The notes under the pieces were generated by a model. That model worked only from the letters and a program-made list of their open reading frames with translations. It ran no database searches and was not told where the DNA came from. From Saitoella complicata NRRL Y-17804 (Eukaryota; Ascomycota; Saitoellomycetes; Saitoellales; Saitoellaceae), in assembly GCF_001661265.1 (NCBI RefSeq), contig NW_017567011.1, forward strand, positions 124,001 through 188,000: a stretch of 64,000 nt of DNA, in the 5' to 3' direction. This document shows positions 19,115 through 29,593 of this stretch, piece after piece (position 1 is the first letter of the stretch; each line of letters begins with the position of its first letter). Position numbers and translations under genes: made by a program.

Positions 19115-20716
19115 TCAAAGCTGCCCATTCAACCCCCTACCATGCTCCCCCCAAACCCCCTCCGCCCACCCCTCCACCAACGCAAACCTCTCCCTCTCCC
19201 CTTCCTTCACCCCCTCCCTCCCCCCCAAATCCTTCCCTTCCTTCGCAAGCCAGTACGCAAGATGTCTAACCTCCTCACTCAACCCCCTCACACTCCCCTC
19301 AACACCTCGATCGAGGCGCAACAACCGATACGCAGACGAGAGAAGATACTGTAGGAGATGGAAGGGCGTGTCGAGGCCGTGGTCGAGACGGAGGGGGGTT
19401 ATGAGGGTTGGGGTGAATGTAAGGTGGCGGATGAGGGAGGATATGTGGGTGTGGGCTGGGTGGAGTGGGGATGTGGCTTCTCGGAGTTTGAGAAGGCTGG
19501 GCGGTTGGCAGGTGTTGGGGTCGGCGAGGGGGGTGGTGGAGATGTGGGAGATGAGGGAGGAGACGAGGGCGGTGATGAGGGGTGAGGAACCGAGTTCTTC
19601 CCATTCTTCTTCCCATTCTTCTTCGGCTTGCTCGATTTCGGACACCTGCTCGTCGGATAATTGATGAGAACAGGTGTCGCAGAGCCAGCCTGAGGCGGTG
19701 GGTGATGCGATTCCGTCCGTACACCCAGAGTTGGTACACAGTGCAGCACGGGCATAATCCGCGACATCCCCAGAACACATCACACACTCACACACGAATC
19801 CTCGGCGGCGGAGAAGCATCCGTCTATCCTCCGTTTGTATGAATTCTTGATCGTGGTAGGAGATGGTCACCTCCTCGCCTGTCTTTATGGGTTTTGTGCA
19901 GATGAGGGTGAGAGTTGGTGGGGAGGAGGAGGCGAGGGGGAGGAGGACGGAGGCGGTGGGGAGGCAGGAGTGGTTCATGAAGGAGGCCAAGAGGAAGAGG
20001 CCGCATTGTTCTTCTTCCTCTTCCTCATCCTCGTCCTCTTTTTCGGCGGCGTCTTCGTCTTCCCAGTCGTCTCCCTTGGTGGAGGTGGAGGTTGTGGGTG
20101 ATGCGGTTTCGCCGCGGACGGGATCGGGGTGCGAGGACCGGGAATGGCAGTTCGTTTCGAGAACGTGGATCAGACGCTCAATTTCCTCCACGGTGGGTAC
20201 CCACTCCTCGCCCTTCTCCTCCTCTCCTGCAGCTGGTGCTGGTGCAGCAGCGCCGCCCTTCTTTTTCTTCTTGTTCTTGTTCCGTCTCCGCTCCTTCCAC
20301 CTATTAACCCAAGCTTTCGCACTCTCCTTATGATCCTTCAACTTATCTTCATCCTCCTCCTGCGCAATCGCATTCGTGGCTCCGTCAACACTCAGCACAT
20401 TCAATCCCAGCTTGACCAGTGCGCATTCTGGCCCATCGTCGGTCGTGCGAAGATGTGCGTAGAGGTGGAGGATTCGCTGCCAGTCGAATGCAAGGTTTAG
20501 GTTTGTGGAGGGCTGGAATGTTTGTGCGTAGGGGTGCTGGGTATGGAGGATAGGCGATTCGGTGAAGATGACTTCTCCGATTTTGTAGTCGCGGGTTGCG
20601 ACGAGGTATCGATCCGCTGGGATTGAGGGGTCTGATTGGGGGTGGAGGCGTAGCTCGACATTGTCGGCGTATTGGCCGAGGTAGGCGTCCAGCTGTTTCT
20701 GGTAGTCGGTCGTCAT
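19115..20716 (-). CDS. SET-domain protein (SMYD-like, no MYND finger)
   Basis: A single exon of 533 residues. The SET core is split: an N-terminal part near residues 35-60 (RYLVATRDYKIGEVIFTESP), then after a K/E-rich insertion the catalytic part near 235-300 with FMNHSCLPTASV and GEEVTISYHD. A post-SET cysteine cluster follows (CECVMC near 310), with a further Cys pair (CTNSGC...CDTC) and a helical C-terminal region as in SMYD proteins. The usual MYND zinc finger inside the SET domain is replaced by low-complexity sequence. It is probably a protein lysine methyltransferase; the substrate is unknown. The gene converges on TFIIIA with 144 bp between stops. Confidence 0.8.
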   Translation of the reverse strand: MTTDYQKQLDAYLGQYADNVELRLHPQSDPSIPADRYLVATRDYKIGEVIFTESPILHTQHPYAQTFQPSTNLNLAFDWQRILHLYAHLRTTDDGPECALVKLGLNVLSVDGATNAIAQEEDEDKLKDHKESAKAWVNRWKERRRNKNKKKKKGGAAAPAPAAGEEEKGEEWVPTVEEIERLIHVLETNCHSRSSHPDPVRGETASPTTSTSTKGDDWEDEDAAEKEDEDEEEEEEQCGLFLLASFMNHSCLPTASVLLPLASSSPPTLTLICTKPIKTGEEVTISYHDQEFIQTEDRRMLLRRRGFVCECVMCSGDVADYARAALCTNSGCTDGIASPTASGWLCDTCSHQLSDEQVSEIEQAEEEWEEEWEELGSSPLITALVSSLISHISTTPLADPNTCQPPSLLKLREATSPLHPAHTHISSLIRHLTFTPTLITPLRLDHGLDTPFHLLQYLLSSAYRLLRLDRGVEGSVRGLSEEVRHLAYWLAKEGKDLGGREGVKEGERERFALVEGWAEGVWGEHGRGLNGQL

Positions 20717-21174
20717 TGTTTACTCGACCTTGAAGGTTATCCGTCCGGTACAAGAAGTTTGGTGTATGAGAGGAGATGCAGGGGATGTCGTCGACAAGAC
20801 CCCAGATTTGGCTCACCTTAGAGAGAAGCTTCGAGTCCGTGGAGCATTGCTATGGCATACACTCCCATCATACCCGTCGGCTGCTATAGCTACGACTCAT
20901 ATCTCTTTGCAATGAGCAACAGTTCGTCCAATTTTTGACTCAATGGTTACGAGGCATTGCAGATGAACCCACGGGCCGCTCCCTGTAGCACGCCGCCAAG
21001 GCTGTGACACACCCTCTGCTCACGGATCAGCTGAAAGCCTATTGAAGCTTAAGAAGCTGCACATCCCGTCGTCAGCACGTTTGAGAGCTCTCCGGTCCGA
21101 CCGTCCAGGGATCATAAACATCATTCCGATCTAAGCTATTCTTATACAAATCGAGGCTCAGCCGCTTCCTCCGT
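20717..21174. promoter_or_regulatory. Divergent promoter region, SET gene / Skt5-like gene
   Basis: 458 bp between the start codons of the minus-strand SET gene and the plus-strand Sel1-repeat gene. No RNA gene or repeat is recognised. Confidence 0.5.
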
Positions 21175-23901
21175 CATGACGGACGACTTATATGCTCCTC
21201 GTCCGCAAAGGTATGTGATATCTCAGTTAGCGATGATTGAAACACCGCCTTACTTCTCACCTGTACTGAAAGGTTAACCACCACCATCCCCTCCCACGAA
21301 AGAGGGAGGTCGCCCGTTCTTCCTCCCATTAGTGACACAGGACACATGGCCATGGATTTCTCAGAGTTCCGAGTCGGGTTCAATGATGTAGCTCCGCCGA
21401 AGCGTCATAGTCCTACTCCTGATCACACGGAGATTTATGATCATTATACGCATACACAGCAGCACCGTGAGCCGCCGACTGCGATGATACAGAACATGTC
21501 TCTTAAGCATCAGCAGCTACAGCAGTATCAGCAGTATCAGCAGCGTACCCCGTCACCGCCGCGTGCGCCGGTTCGTGGGAGGAGTAATTCCGTGAGCGAC
21601 TTCCTGCCCCACGTCGACGATCCACCACAGATGCTCCCACCAAGCGCCCGTATCGAACTGGATCACATCGAGATCACACGCGGAGATGTCCTAGCCTCAA
21701 TCGACCCCGAAGATCAAATGGATTGGGCAGCATCGGCGTTAAAGTATTTCTACACCCACGACACCACCACCGAAACACAACAGACCCTCGAAAGCGCAAT
21801 CCAAATCGTCGAGAATTTAGCGCAGAAACACAGTCATCCCCGCGCAATCTACCACACCGGAAAATGGTTCGAATCCGGCCTGTTCGGGCGTCCGAAAGAT
21901 CGGAAAGAGGCGCTGAGAGCGTATACCCGTGCCGCAAAACGCGGGTTCGCGAGGGCGGAGTGGAGGTTGGGGGAGGTGTATGAGCGTGAACACGATCATG
22001 CAAAAACCACCGCTTGCTACCATCGGGGGTGGTCAAAGGGTGACGCAGGCTGTGCCTTCAAGCTCGGACTGTGGACGATTAAGGGCGAGCATGGGGTTGG
22101 GAGGAGTTTGGCGGAGGGTGTGGAGTTGTTGGAACAAGCGGCTGTTGGGGCAGATGAGGATTGTCCCTTTGGGGCATGGTTTTTGGGGTTGTTGTATGTG
22201 GGGGACTTACCTGGTGGACCCACTCCCGAAGAGTTCCCAAGGGATGAGGCGAAAGCGAAGAGTTTGATCGAGCAGGCTGCGTTTCTTGGGTATGCACCCG
22301 CTCAAATGCGTCTTGGGCGCGCCTATGAGTATGGCGAGCTATCGTGTGACTTTGACCCGGCTGTCTCGATGCATTACTATGCGCTTGCCTCGAAGGGCGG
22401 GTTCAGGGAGGCTGATATGGCGTTGAGTAAGTGGTTTTTGGCGGGTGCGGAGGGGGCTATGGCACCGAATGAGGAGCTGGCGTTTAAGCTTGCGTACAGA
22501 GTCGCTATGGAGGGCAACACCATGGCCGAGTTCGCTATGGGATATTTCTATGAGGTTGGGATTAGCGTGAAACCTGATCCTATGGAAGCGGAAAAGTGGT
22601 ACGCAAAAGTATGCAACATATCGAATGGTATGTTCTGATCGAGATACTGACTTTTTGTGGCATAGAGCGCAGCGAAGGGGAATGTTGATGCGGAGACACG
22701 GATGAACAGTATTAAACGCTCTGGGACCTTGAATAGGGCGGATCATCAGACAATTATGCTCACCAGGGTTAAGAGCCAGCATCCCACCAACCGTCAACGT
22801 ATCGCGAGTCGTGAACGGAGGGAGACTCGACAAGGTGCCCCTCTTCCGCCTCTTCCCGTAGGCGCGGATCAAGGGGCCTTGATGCCCGAATTGCCAGGAC
22901 ATAATTCGTTGGATGCAAGTTCGCATTCGTGGTCGCCGCCCAGTGGGTCAGCTAGGTTCATGCCTGCTGCTATTCCGGAGGATGGGAGTGGGTATGCGGC
23001 CCCTGTTATGTCATTGCCGAACATCCCTGGACAGTATCCCGCTTCACCGCCTATGGCTGGGGCTCAAGCTCCGCTGTTTGCGCCGCCTTCGCAACCGGGC
23101 AAGGAGGAGATGATGGCTCCACCCGTGGTGCCGGTGGCTGCTCGTGGCTCTGGTCTTGGGATCGGGGTTGAAGTTAGGCAGCAAGCGCCGATGTTTGCTA
23201 CACCTTCTGCTCCTTCTCCGCCGATGTTCGTCACGCCGAGTGCTCCGTCTCCGCCGCGTGTGTCTCCGCCGAAGGATTCGAGGCAGGCTCGTTCGGGTCA
23301 TGGTCATCATGGCCAGGGACACTACGGACAGCATGGGTATCGCCAGGGAAGCCATTCGCCGCACAGACATTCACCGCAGGGATCCCCGAGACTCCAACCA
23401 GAACCCATCCCGCAACAAGCATTCTCTCCACCCCACGGTCTCAGTCCCCATGACTATACCCAATTACAAGTGCAAGGTCACCCAACCCAACATCTTCCCA
23501 CGAGTCCACGTCCGCACGATCCCCAACGTCAACGCCGGCATATGTCAGAGGCTCCAAGGCCAGTCAGCGGGAATGGACATGTGCAGCAGAAGCAGAGACC
23601 ACACAGTGCGTTACCGATGAATGCGCCCGTTACGGCTGTTGGGCCGCCGCATCCTCAGCAGATTGCGCAGCAGATGAGCACGAGGCAGTTGCAAAATCAG
23701 CATAGAATGAAAGGGCCCAAGTATCAGGGTCAGGAGAGGGCGCGTCCGGTTACGCAGTCGCTCCCAGCGCCTGTACCGGCGCCGACAGTTCGGGCGACTC
23801 AGACAGCTACACCGCAAGGGATGAAGAAGGGACCGGCTACGTTTGAGGAGATGGGGATTCCGAATGTTGCGAAGGATAAGCATGATTGTGTCGTTATGTA
23901 A
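21175..23901 (+). CDS. SKT5: Chitin synthase activator, Skt5/Chs4-like (Sel1 repeats, CAAX)
   Basis: Exons 21175-21209, 21273-22608 and 22666-23901 encode 868 residues. Skt5 recruits and activates chitin synthase III at the bud neck or septum. Sel1-like repeats run over about residues 200-450 (for example AIYHTGKWFESGLFGRPKD, ALRAYTRAAKRGFARAEWRL, GYAPAQMRLGRAYEYGEL, EKWYAKSAAKGNVDAETRM). The long C-terminal half is P/Q/H-rich and ends CVVM, a prenylation box like the CVIM of yeast Skt5. The first coding exon gives 12 residues (MTDDLYAPRPQR); the spliced frame continues without a break into the main exon, so the later ATG at 21346 is probably internal. Confidence 0.87.
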
Positions 23902-24163
23902 AACGCTCGAGGGAGACTTTTTGGATATCTGTTCCCTATTTTTCCTATTTCTAATGGATTGTTGGTGTTCAATTTGTTCCTTTCGTACGCGTGAAACCGC
24001 TGCGCATCGGCTGTCAGGTTGAGATTGACTGGGGTGATGTCATGGCCCATGCACGAACGGAGCACGGCGCTCCTGCGCGAATAACCCAAACCTTATAAGA
24101 CGCGAAAAAGGTGGTGAACAACAACTACCATTGACCAGCATACATCCCCAACAAACTCTCAGA
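23902..24163. other. Intergenic region before GPC1
   Basis: 262 bp in tandem orientation; presumably the 3' UTR of the Skt5-like gene and the GPC1 promoter. Nothing further is recognised. Confidence 0.5.
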
Positions 24164-25752
24164 ATGGACCGCAAACGGACGGCGTCAACGTCGTCTTCAA
24201 TACAAGCAAGTCCGATGAGTTATGCGTCTTACGACGGACTCGAAGAACCACTCGCGTTCAATTTGGATGAGAGTCCGCAGTTTGATCTGATTGACTTGTT
24301 GGACTTTAACAATTACGTGAATTTGTCTGATATGAGGAGGAGAGGGAGTGAGGTTTGTCTTCATCGTCTTTTAATTGCGACGGACGTATGAAGGCTAACA
24401 GCGGGTTTGACAAACGTACAGTTCAAGAGAAGAATCGGCTCCAAAACACCCAAGATTGATAAAGAACTTGAACGATTCAAGGCGCGATTCTCGAGACATG
24501 TGGATAAAGCCAAGACGAAGTGGAACTCCAAGAATGTCGTGCGGACGCGGGATAAGATTGCATTTGTGTTGGGAGTGTTTAATATCTTTGTCAGCGCGTT
24601 GTTGATTGGTATGTTCGCGTGGCATTCAGCTGCTGCTTGCTCGTACTGGAGGCTGACGTATGCGAACAGGAATGGCGCCAGAGTGGATTCATGTCTTCTA
24701 TTCGGCTCAGCTTGCGTACTTCATGCCAATGCGGTACATCTCATATCACCGCAAAGGGATGCATTATTTCATGGCAGACCTGTGCTATTGGTAGATTTCT
24801 CGCGTCTTGCTTTTGTTGCAACGCAAGCTGACGGTCTTCAGGGTGAATTGGCTCCTTGTTGCCTATTTGTGGGTAGCACCAGGTTCGACTGGCTTGTTGA
24901 TTTCGACGTATTGCTTGACGCATGGTGGGTAATTTCTCACAGAGTACATAGTCCGTTGCTGACCAGTCGCTCACAGGATCCTTGGCTTGGGCTATCGTTG
25001 CTTGGAGAAACTCACTCGTCTTCCATTCGATGGATAAGGTTTGCTACGGTTGTGGTTGAGGTCAGTATCCCGATACTAATCGTTGCAAACAGGTTTGTTC
25101 CCTCTTCATTCACGTCTATCCGCCCCTTGTCCTGCACACGATCGTCCACGTCCTCCCTCGCTCGTACGTTGACACTCGCTTCCCCGCCGTACCTGCCGTC
25201 CAAACGCTCAACTTCCTGCCCGCCATGGCCGTTGCCTCGATCGCGTACATGACCTGGCAAGTCCTGTACTACGTCTTCATTCAAGTCCGGAAACAGGAGA
25301 AGATCAAGGCTGGACGACCCACGAGTTTCACCTGGTTGCTCAAAAGCTACTCCAAGACCTGGATCGGTCGCATGGTTCTCAAGCTTCCCCAAGCCCTCCA
25401 GCCCTTCGCATTCATGATGATCCAGTACGCATACGCCCTTGTCACCATGGTCCCTTGCCCATTCTGGTACGCAAACCGAACTTACGCCGCTGGATTTTTG
25501 ATTCTGGTGTTTGGATGGTCAGTCTGGAATGGAGCGAATTATTATATTGAGGTGTTTGGGTCGAGGTTTCAGAAGGAGTTGGAGAGGTTGCAGGCCGAGG
25601 TTGCTGAGTGGGAGAGGAATCCGGGGACTGCGCCGGTTACGCCTGCTGTGGAGAAGACGGGGATGGATTTCTCGGGGGGAGCGATTAGTGATGGGTTGAG
25701 TAAGTTGACAGCGCTTGGGACTGGAGATGTTGGAGGTGGCAAGGCGGAGTAA
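24164..25752 (+). CDS. GPC1: Glycerophosphocholine acyltransferase (Gpc1 family)
   Basis: Six exons, 24164-24352, 24422-24608, 24670-24790, 24842-24924, 24977-25038 and 25093-25752, encode 433 residues, making this one of the two most intron-rich genes here. Gpc1 acylates glycerophosphocholine to lysophosphatidylcholine in phosphatidylcholine remodelling. Splicing gives the family order: a cytosolic N-terminus with basic coiled segment, a first membrane helix (FVLGVFNIFVSALLIG), EWIHVFYSAQLAYFMPMRYI, YHRKGMHYFMADLCYWVNW, LAWAIVAWRNSLVFHSMDKV, then HVYPPLVLHTIVHVLP and several further hydrophobic helices. The C-terminus after the last helix is a coiled tail (FQKELERLQAEVAEWERNP). All five joins keep frame and recover conserved motifs. 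Confidence 0.87.
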
Positions 25753-26074
25753 GATTTTTGGGTTGCTAAGATCAAAGATACGCTGGAGTCTCCCACGGCT
25801 GCGCAAGTGCATGGTCTCAACGCGCGCGCGCACCAAAGCCCAGGGCAGCCCAGGGGTAGCGGTAGGCCAACAGCTGGCGGTGTGCAAGCTGATGAAGCAC
25901 GGCCAAAAACGCGTCGTTTACGTGCTGTAGAAAGGGAAGGGATGAAGTAGCCTAACTCCAGACCGAATTTCAGGACCCCAACTCCCACCTCCACCAAATT
26001 TCCGACCAACGCATACACCCCCCCTAGACACATCCACACCAACACACGACAACAGAGGACGTGGAGAGGATATC
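25753..26074. other. Intergenic region between GPC1 and HPC2
   Basis: 322 bp in tandem orientation, with a short CG-alternating stretch near 25820. No other feature is seen. Confidence 0.5.
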
Positions 26075-27865
26075 ATGTCCTCGATAAATATGCTGCTTGA
26101 TAGTTCGGTGGAGTTGGGGGGAGCGGTGAGTGCGGAGAATCACGTGGCGCAGTCGAATTCAGGGTCGGGACTGGGGGTACGTCAGGAGAACTGGGGGTAA
26201 ATAAAGAAGCAAGCTGACGACGAATGATTACAGCAAAACCAAACGGTGAATGCTACACCTACACCTCCCGTTGCTGTCGTACGGCATACATCGCCCACCA
26301 ATCCCTCGCAATTAAGGCAGTCTTCTGCCCCCGCACAGGATGAGGAGATGGCCGATGTTTCGGCACCTGCTACGCCCGTCTCGGCGTCTACATCTATAAA
26401 CGGGACTGGTATTGGTACTGGCTCAATGCAACCTCCAAAAGCATTAATCCCAGCAAAACGCTCCGCATCCTCGACTTTCGTACCTCGTCTCCCGGGCCAA
26501 CCTCCCTCAGACCTCGATCTCTCCTCACTCCCAGACCGTCCAAACATCTCCATCGATATCTCTCTCAACCCGCAGAAAGATGGGGAAGCGGTACAAGTCA
26601 ACTTTGCCCAACTCGCGGAAAAGACATATGGATGGGCCGCGGTGCACCCCGTCGCCGCAGCCACCCTCGCACGTCTCCAAGCGGAAAAATTGGCCGAAAT
26701 GTCAAGCGACGACGAAGCCGCCGACGACGACTCCGACGACGAGGAAACCGCCGCATCCGGTGCCGACGGCCCCGGTGGTCCAGAAAAAGATTCGGCGGCG
26801 AAGATGAAGAGGAAGTATGATACTGGAGGCGTATATGACCTCAAAGACGATTTCATTGACGACTCGGAGATTTTGTTGGAGGAAATGGCTGCGGCGCATA
26901 AGGATGGGTTTTTCGTGTATAGTGGGCCGCTTGTGCAACAGGGCGAGAAAATCAGGATTGAGAGGTGAGTTGGACGACAGGCCTTGGATGTGTGCATCGA
27001 ATGCTAACTATTGACTCACAGACCCGACGGAACGGCCAAACGCGGTAGAGGCGGACGTGGGCGCGGAAGAGGAGCTGGGACGGCGAGGGGTGGACGTACG
27101 ACAAGTGCGGCGGCGAGCACGGCTGCTGCATCGCCTGCTCCGACTCCTGCTGCTGCTCTCACTACTACTGGGACCACCGGTGCTGGCACCGCTGCGGGTA
27201 CTGTGACTGCATCGCCTGCTCCTGCAACACCCGTCAGAGGACGTGGACGTGGTGGGAGACCTCGTGGCTCAGGGAGGGGCGGAGCGAGGGGTGGGTCGGC
27301 TACGGCGGCTGCTACGCCTACTGGTGCCGTTACTCCTGCTGCTCCCTCGTTCTCGTCAGATCCCCCTCTCGCTATTGCTGCACCTCCCACGCCGTTTCCA
27401 GCTACCACTACCGTCGCAGCTGTCCCGGAAACACCGACAGCAACAATCAAGGACACCACAGCTGAAACCGCAGCGCCCACCCCCACCCCGATCACGAAAG
27501 CGGCCGAGTCGACCTCGACGGCCGCAGCGGAAGAGCTGTCGAAAGAACAATTAGAAGCACAAAGGAGGGAAAAGCGGAATGAATATCAGAGAAAACGGAG
27601 GCAGATGCTCAAGGAGCAGGAAGCGGCGGCGGCAGCGGCAGCTGAGGGTGGGGCTACGCCGGGGAAGGGTGGGACGCCTGTACCGGCTGGTACGGCGACG
27701 CCCGCGGCTACGACGGGAGGTATGGGCACGCCGGTACAAGCGCCGGGGTCAGCTGCTGGAGCACCGGCGGGACCGAGTGAGGCAGCTATTGCTGCTGCGG
27801 CGGCGTTGCAGGCACGGTATGCGGTTCAGGTTAATGGGGGGACCAAGATGAATACTAGTCAGTGA
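26075..27865 (+). CDS. HPC2: HIR complex subunit Hpc2/ubinuclein (HRD domain)
   Basis: Exons 26075-26176, 26234-26964 and 27022-27865 encode 558 residues. Hpc2/ubinuclein is part of the HIR histone chaperone that deposits H3-H4 outside S phase. The Hpc2-related domain lies near residues 225-275: GGVYDLKDDFIDDSEILLEE followed by DGFFVYSGPLVQQGEKIRIE. An acidic patch precedes it. The C-terminal half is A/T/P/G-rich with RGRG-type basic repeats and one basic coiled segment (QRREKRNEYQRKRRQMLKEQE). The third exon begins within an Arg codon of IERPDG. The gene converges on BUD32 with 96 bp between stops. Confidence 0.88.
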
Positions 27866-27961
27866 TGATGTTTTGGGGGTGATAGCTTTGGGACTTTTTG
27901 GTAGATGAAGAGGATTTTGTGTATTGCGGGCATAGCATGAGAGCCAATACAATCCACACAC

Positions 27962-28678
27962 TCATCCAAGCATACTCCTCTTCCGCCCCCTCATCCTTAC
28001 ATCCTCCAACCTTTTCAACACCAACCTACTCCCCTTAGGGTACGCTTCCCGATACCCCTCCAGCACTTTGTCAAACTGCGCCTCGCTCTTCGGGTGCGTA
28101 CTCGCGAATGCACGTTCCAGCACATACAGATCAACAGCCTTGTCCTCCTCCGAAATCGACACTGACCCGAGGCCGAAATCGATGATGACAACTTTATTCT
28201 CGGGAGCAGGTGTGAGTATGAGGTTCGAGGTCGTCAAGTCCCCATGAACGACTTCGGCCTCATGCATCACCGCTAATGCCCGGCCAATACTCTTCAACAA
28301 TCCTTTTTTCCCTGCCTCGCCTACTGTGTCTTCTGACTCAGCCTCAGAGTCGACGGCTTGTAATGCGTCACGCACGGACCGGCCTTCAATCCACTCCATC
28401 CATACCTGGCCGCGTGCTTCATCGATAAAGTAAACCCCGGGTACCGGGACACCCACCTGTTTACACTTCACCAACAGCCGCGCTTCGGCCAACACCCGAT
28501 GCTTCGTTAATCTTGCGTCGAGGGTTGGATGTCTCCATTCTTTTTTTGGCCGGACTTTTAGCAGCGCAGGGGTATCTGGTGTGAGGAAAGTAGTTTTGTA
28601 GGCGAGTGCTTCTGCTCCCTGTTTGATGAGGGTCTTTTCTAGGCCGTCGAGGCGTGCTAGGGATTCAGCTGTTGCCAT
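27962..28678 (-). CDS. BUD32: EKC/KEOPS complex kinase Bud32
   Basis: A single exon of 238 residues, about the size of yeast Bud32 (261). Bud32 is the small atypical kinase/ATPase of KEOPS, which makes t6A on ANN-decoding tRNAs and affects telomeres. The sequence shows QGAEALAYKT in place of the glycine-rich loop, the invariant KVRPKKEWRHPTLDARLTK, the catalytic HGDLTTSNL, the metal-binding DFGLGS, and a C-terminal RMRGRKRSMLG tail. All key residues are present. It is divergent from CBP6 across 169 bp that include a 14-G run. Confidence 0.95.
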   Translation of the reverse strand: MATAESLARLDGLEKTLIKQGAEALAYKTTFLTPDTPALLKVRPKKEWRHPTLDARLTKHRVLAEARLLVKCKQVGVPVPGVYFIDEARGQVWMEWIEGRSVRDALQAVDSEAESEDTVGEAGKKGLLKSIGRALAVMHEAEVVHGDLTTSNLILTPAPENKVVIIDFGLGSVSISEEDKAVDLYVLERAFASTHPKSEAQFDKVLEGYREAYPKGSRLVLKRLEDVRMRGRKRSMLG

Positions 28679-28683
28679 TTCTT

Positions 28684-28699
28684 TTGGGGGGGGGGGGGG
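28684..28699 (+). repeat. Poly-G tract in the BUD32/CBP6 promoter
   Basis: A run of about 14 G lies 8 bp upstream of the BUD32 start codon (as poly-C on the gene's own strand), inside the region shared with CBP6. Exact length may be affected by sequencing. Confidence 0.7.
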
Positions 28700-28847
28700 T
28701 CGACGTTACAGTGCCCAGACGATGGATTGCAGCTCTCGAGGTCCTTTTGGGTTTAGCCAGGCGACGCACGCACATATTCGCGATTACGCTCCAACTCTCA
28801 ACACATCGATAAACTCACCACCAACTTTTTCCATCCTCGAAGCCAGC

Positions 28848-29441
28848 ATGTCCGGAGCCAAACATATTAAAAATATCGGCGCAGGAGCCTACCGAAAGTC
28901 CCTCGAACTCCGCCAACACGGACACCTTCCAACCACCCAAGAACTCCATGGATCTTTTCAGAAACTCATCATGCACTACCCCGTCGACAGACTCCGCAAA
29001 CACGTCTCCTTCCCGGCGACGCTGGAAGCTATGGCCCGTGACGCGTTCATGAATCCTGTGGAACTAGAGGAGGGGGAGTATGAGGCTGCGGTTGCGGAGG
29101 GGAATATGAAGAAACTGGATGGCTCGTTGATGAAGGTTGAGTGGAAAACCCTTGGGGCTCAGGAGATTATGAAATTGGAGGGACAGTTCTTTGCGCTTGA
29201 GAAGTTGTTTGGGAATGAGGCCAAGAAGAAGGTACGTATCATTCATCCATCTTCCAGGAGGGACAGTGTGCTAATTTTGGGTGAACAGTACCCTTTGTCG
29301 GACAAACTCCTCAAGCCCCCATTTAAGCCGAATTATTATGAGATGATCTTGGAGTTGGTTGAGAAGACGATCGAGGACCCGAAGAAGGCATACAGGTCGA
29401 GGTGGTTGCCGTATCTGACTTGGTCTTGGAATAAGCCTTAA
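28848..29441 (+). CDS. CBP6: Cytochrome bc1 assembly factor Cbp6 (UQCC2-like)
   Basis: Exons 28848-29231 and 29289-29441 encode 178 residues. Cbp6 pairs with Cbp3 at the mitochondrial ribosome and supports cytochrome b synthesis and assembly. The match to yeast Cbp6 is in two places: HYPVDRLRKHVSF corresponds to KYPKDRIHHLVSF, and YPLSDKLLKPPFKPNYYEMI corresponds to YDIGDKLYKPAGNPQYYQRL. The splice (AAG|GTACGT...AACAG|TAC) joins these directly. The N-terminus is short and basic without a strong presequence, as in the yeast protein. The C-terminus ends SRWLPYLTWSWNKP, not known from yeast. Confidence 0.8.
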   Translation: MSGAKHIKNIGAGAYRKSLELRQHGHLPTTQELHGSFQKLIMHYPVDRLRKHVSFPATLEAMARDAFMNPVELEEGEYEAAVAEGNMKKLDGSLMKVEWKTLGAQEIMKLEGQFFALEKLFGNEAKKKVRIIHPSSRRDSVLILGEQYPLSDKLLKPPFKPNYYEMILELVEKTIEDPKKAYRSRWLPYLTWSWNKP

Positions 29442-29593
29442 GCTCGGATTCTCGAGGAGATGGAGCTGTGTGGAAAGAAAAAGTGTTGTCATTCTTGTCA
29501 TTTTCTTCGGCGTTTTCGGTTGGCTTTTTTGTGGGTACATCAAAGAAGGGAAAGCAAGCATGTGCGGTGTGTTACAATATGATTTATTGCATT

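Noticed and set aside
28848-29441. First considered as a bc1 structural subunit (Qcr7)
   Set aside because: The sequence does not match Qcr7; the YPxDRxxxxVSF and SDKLxKP...YY motifs fit the assembly factor Cbp6.
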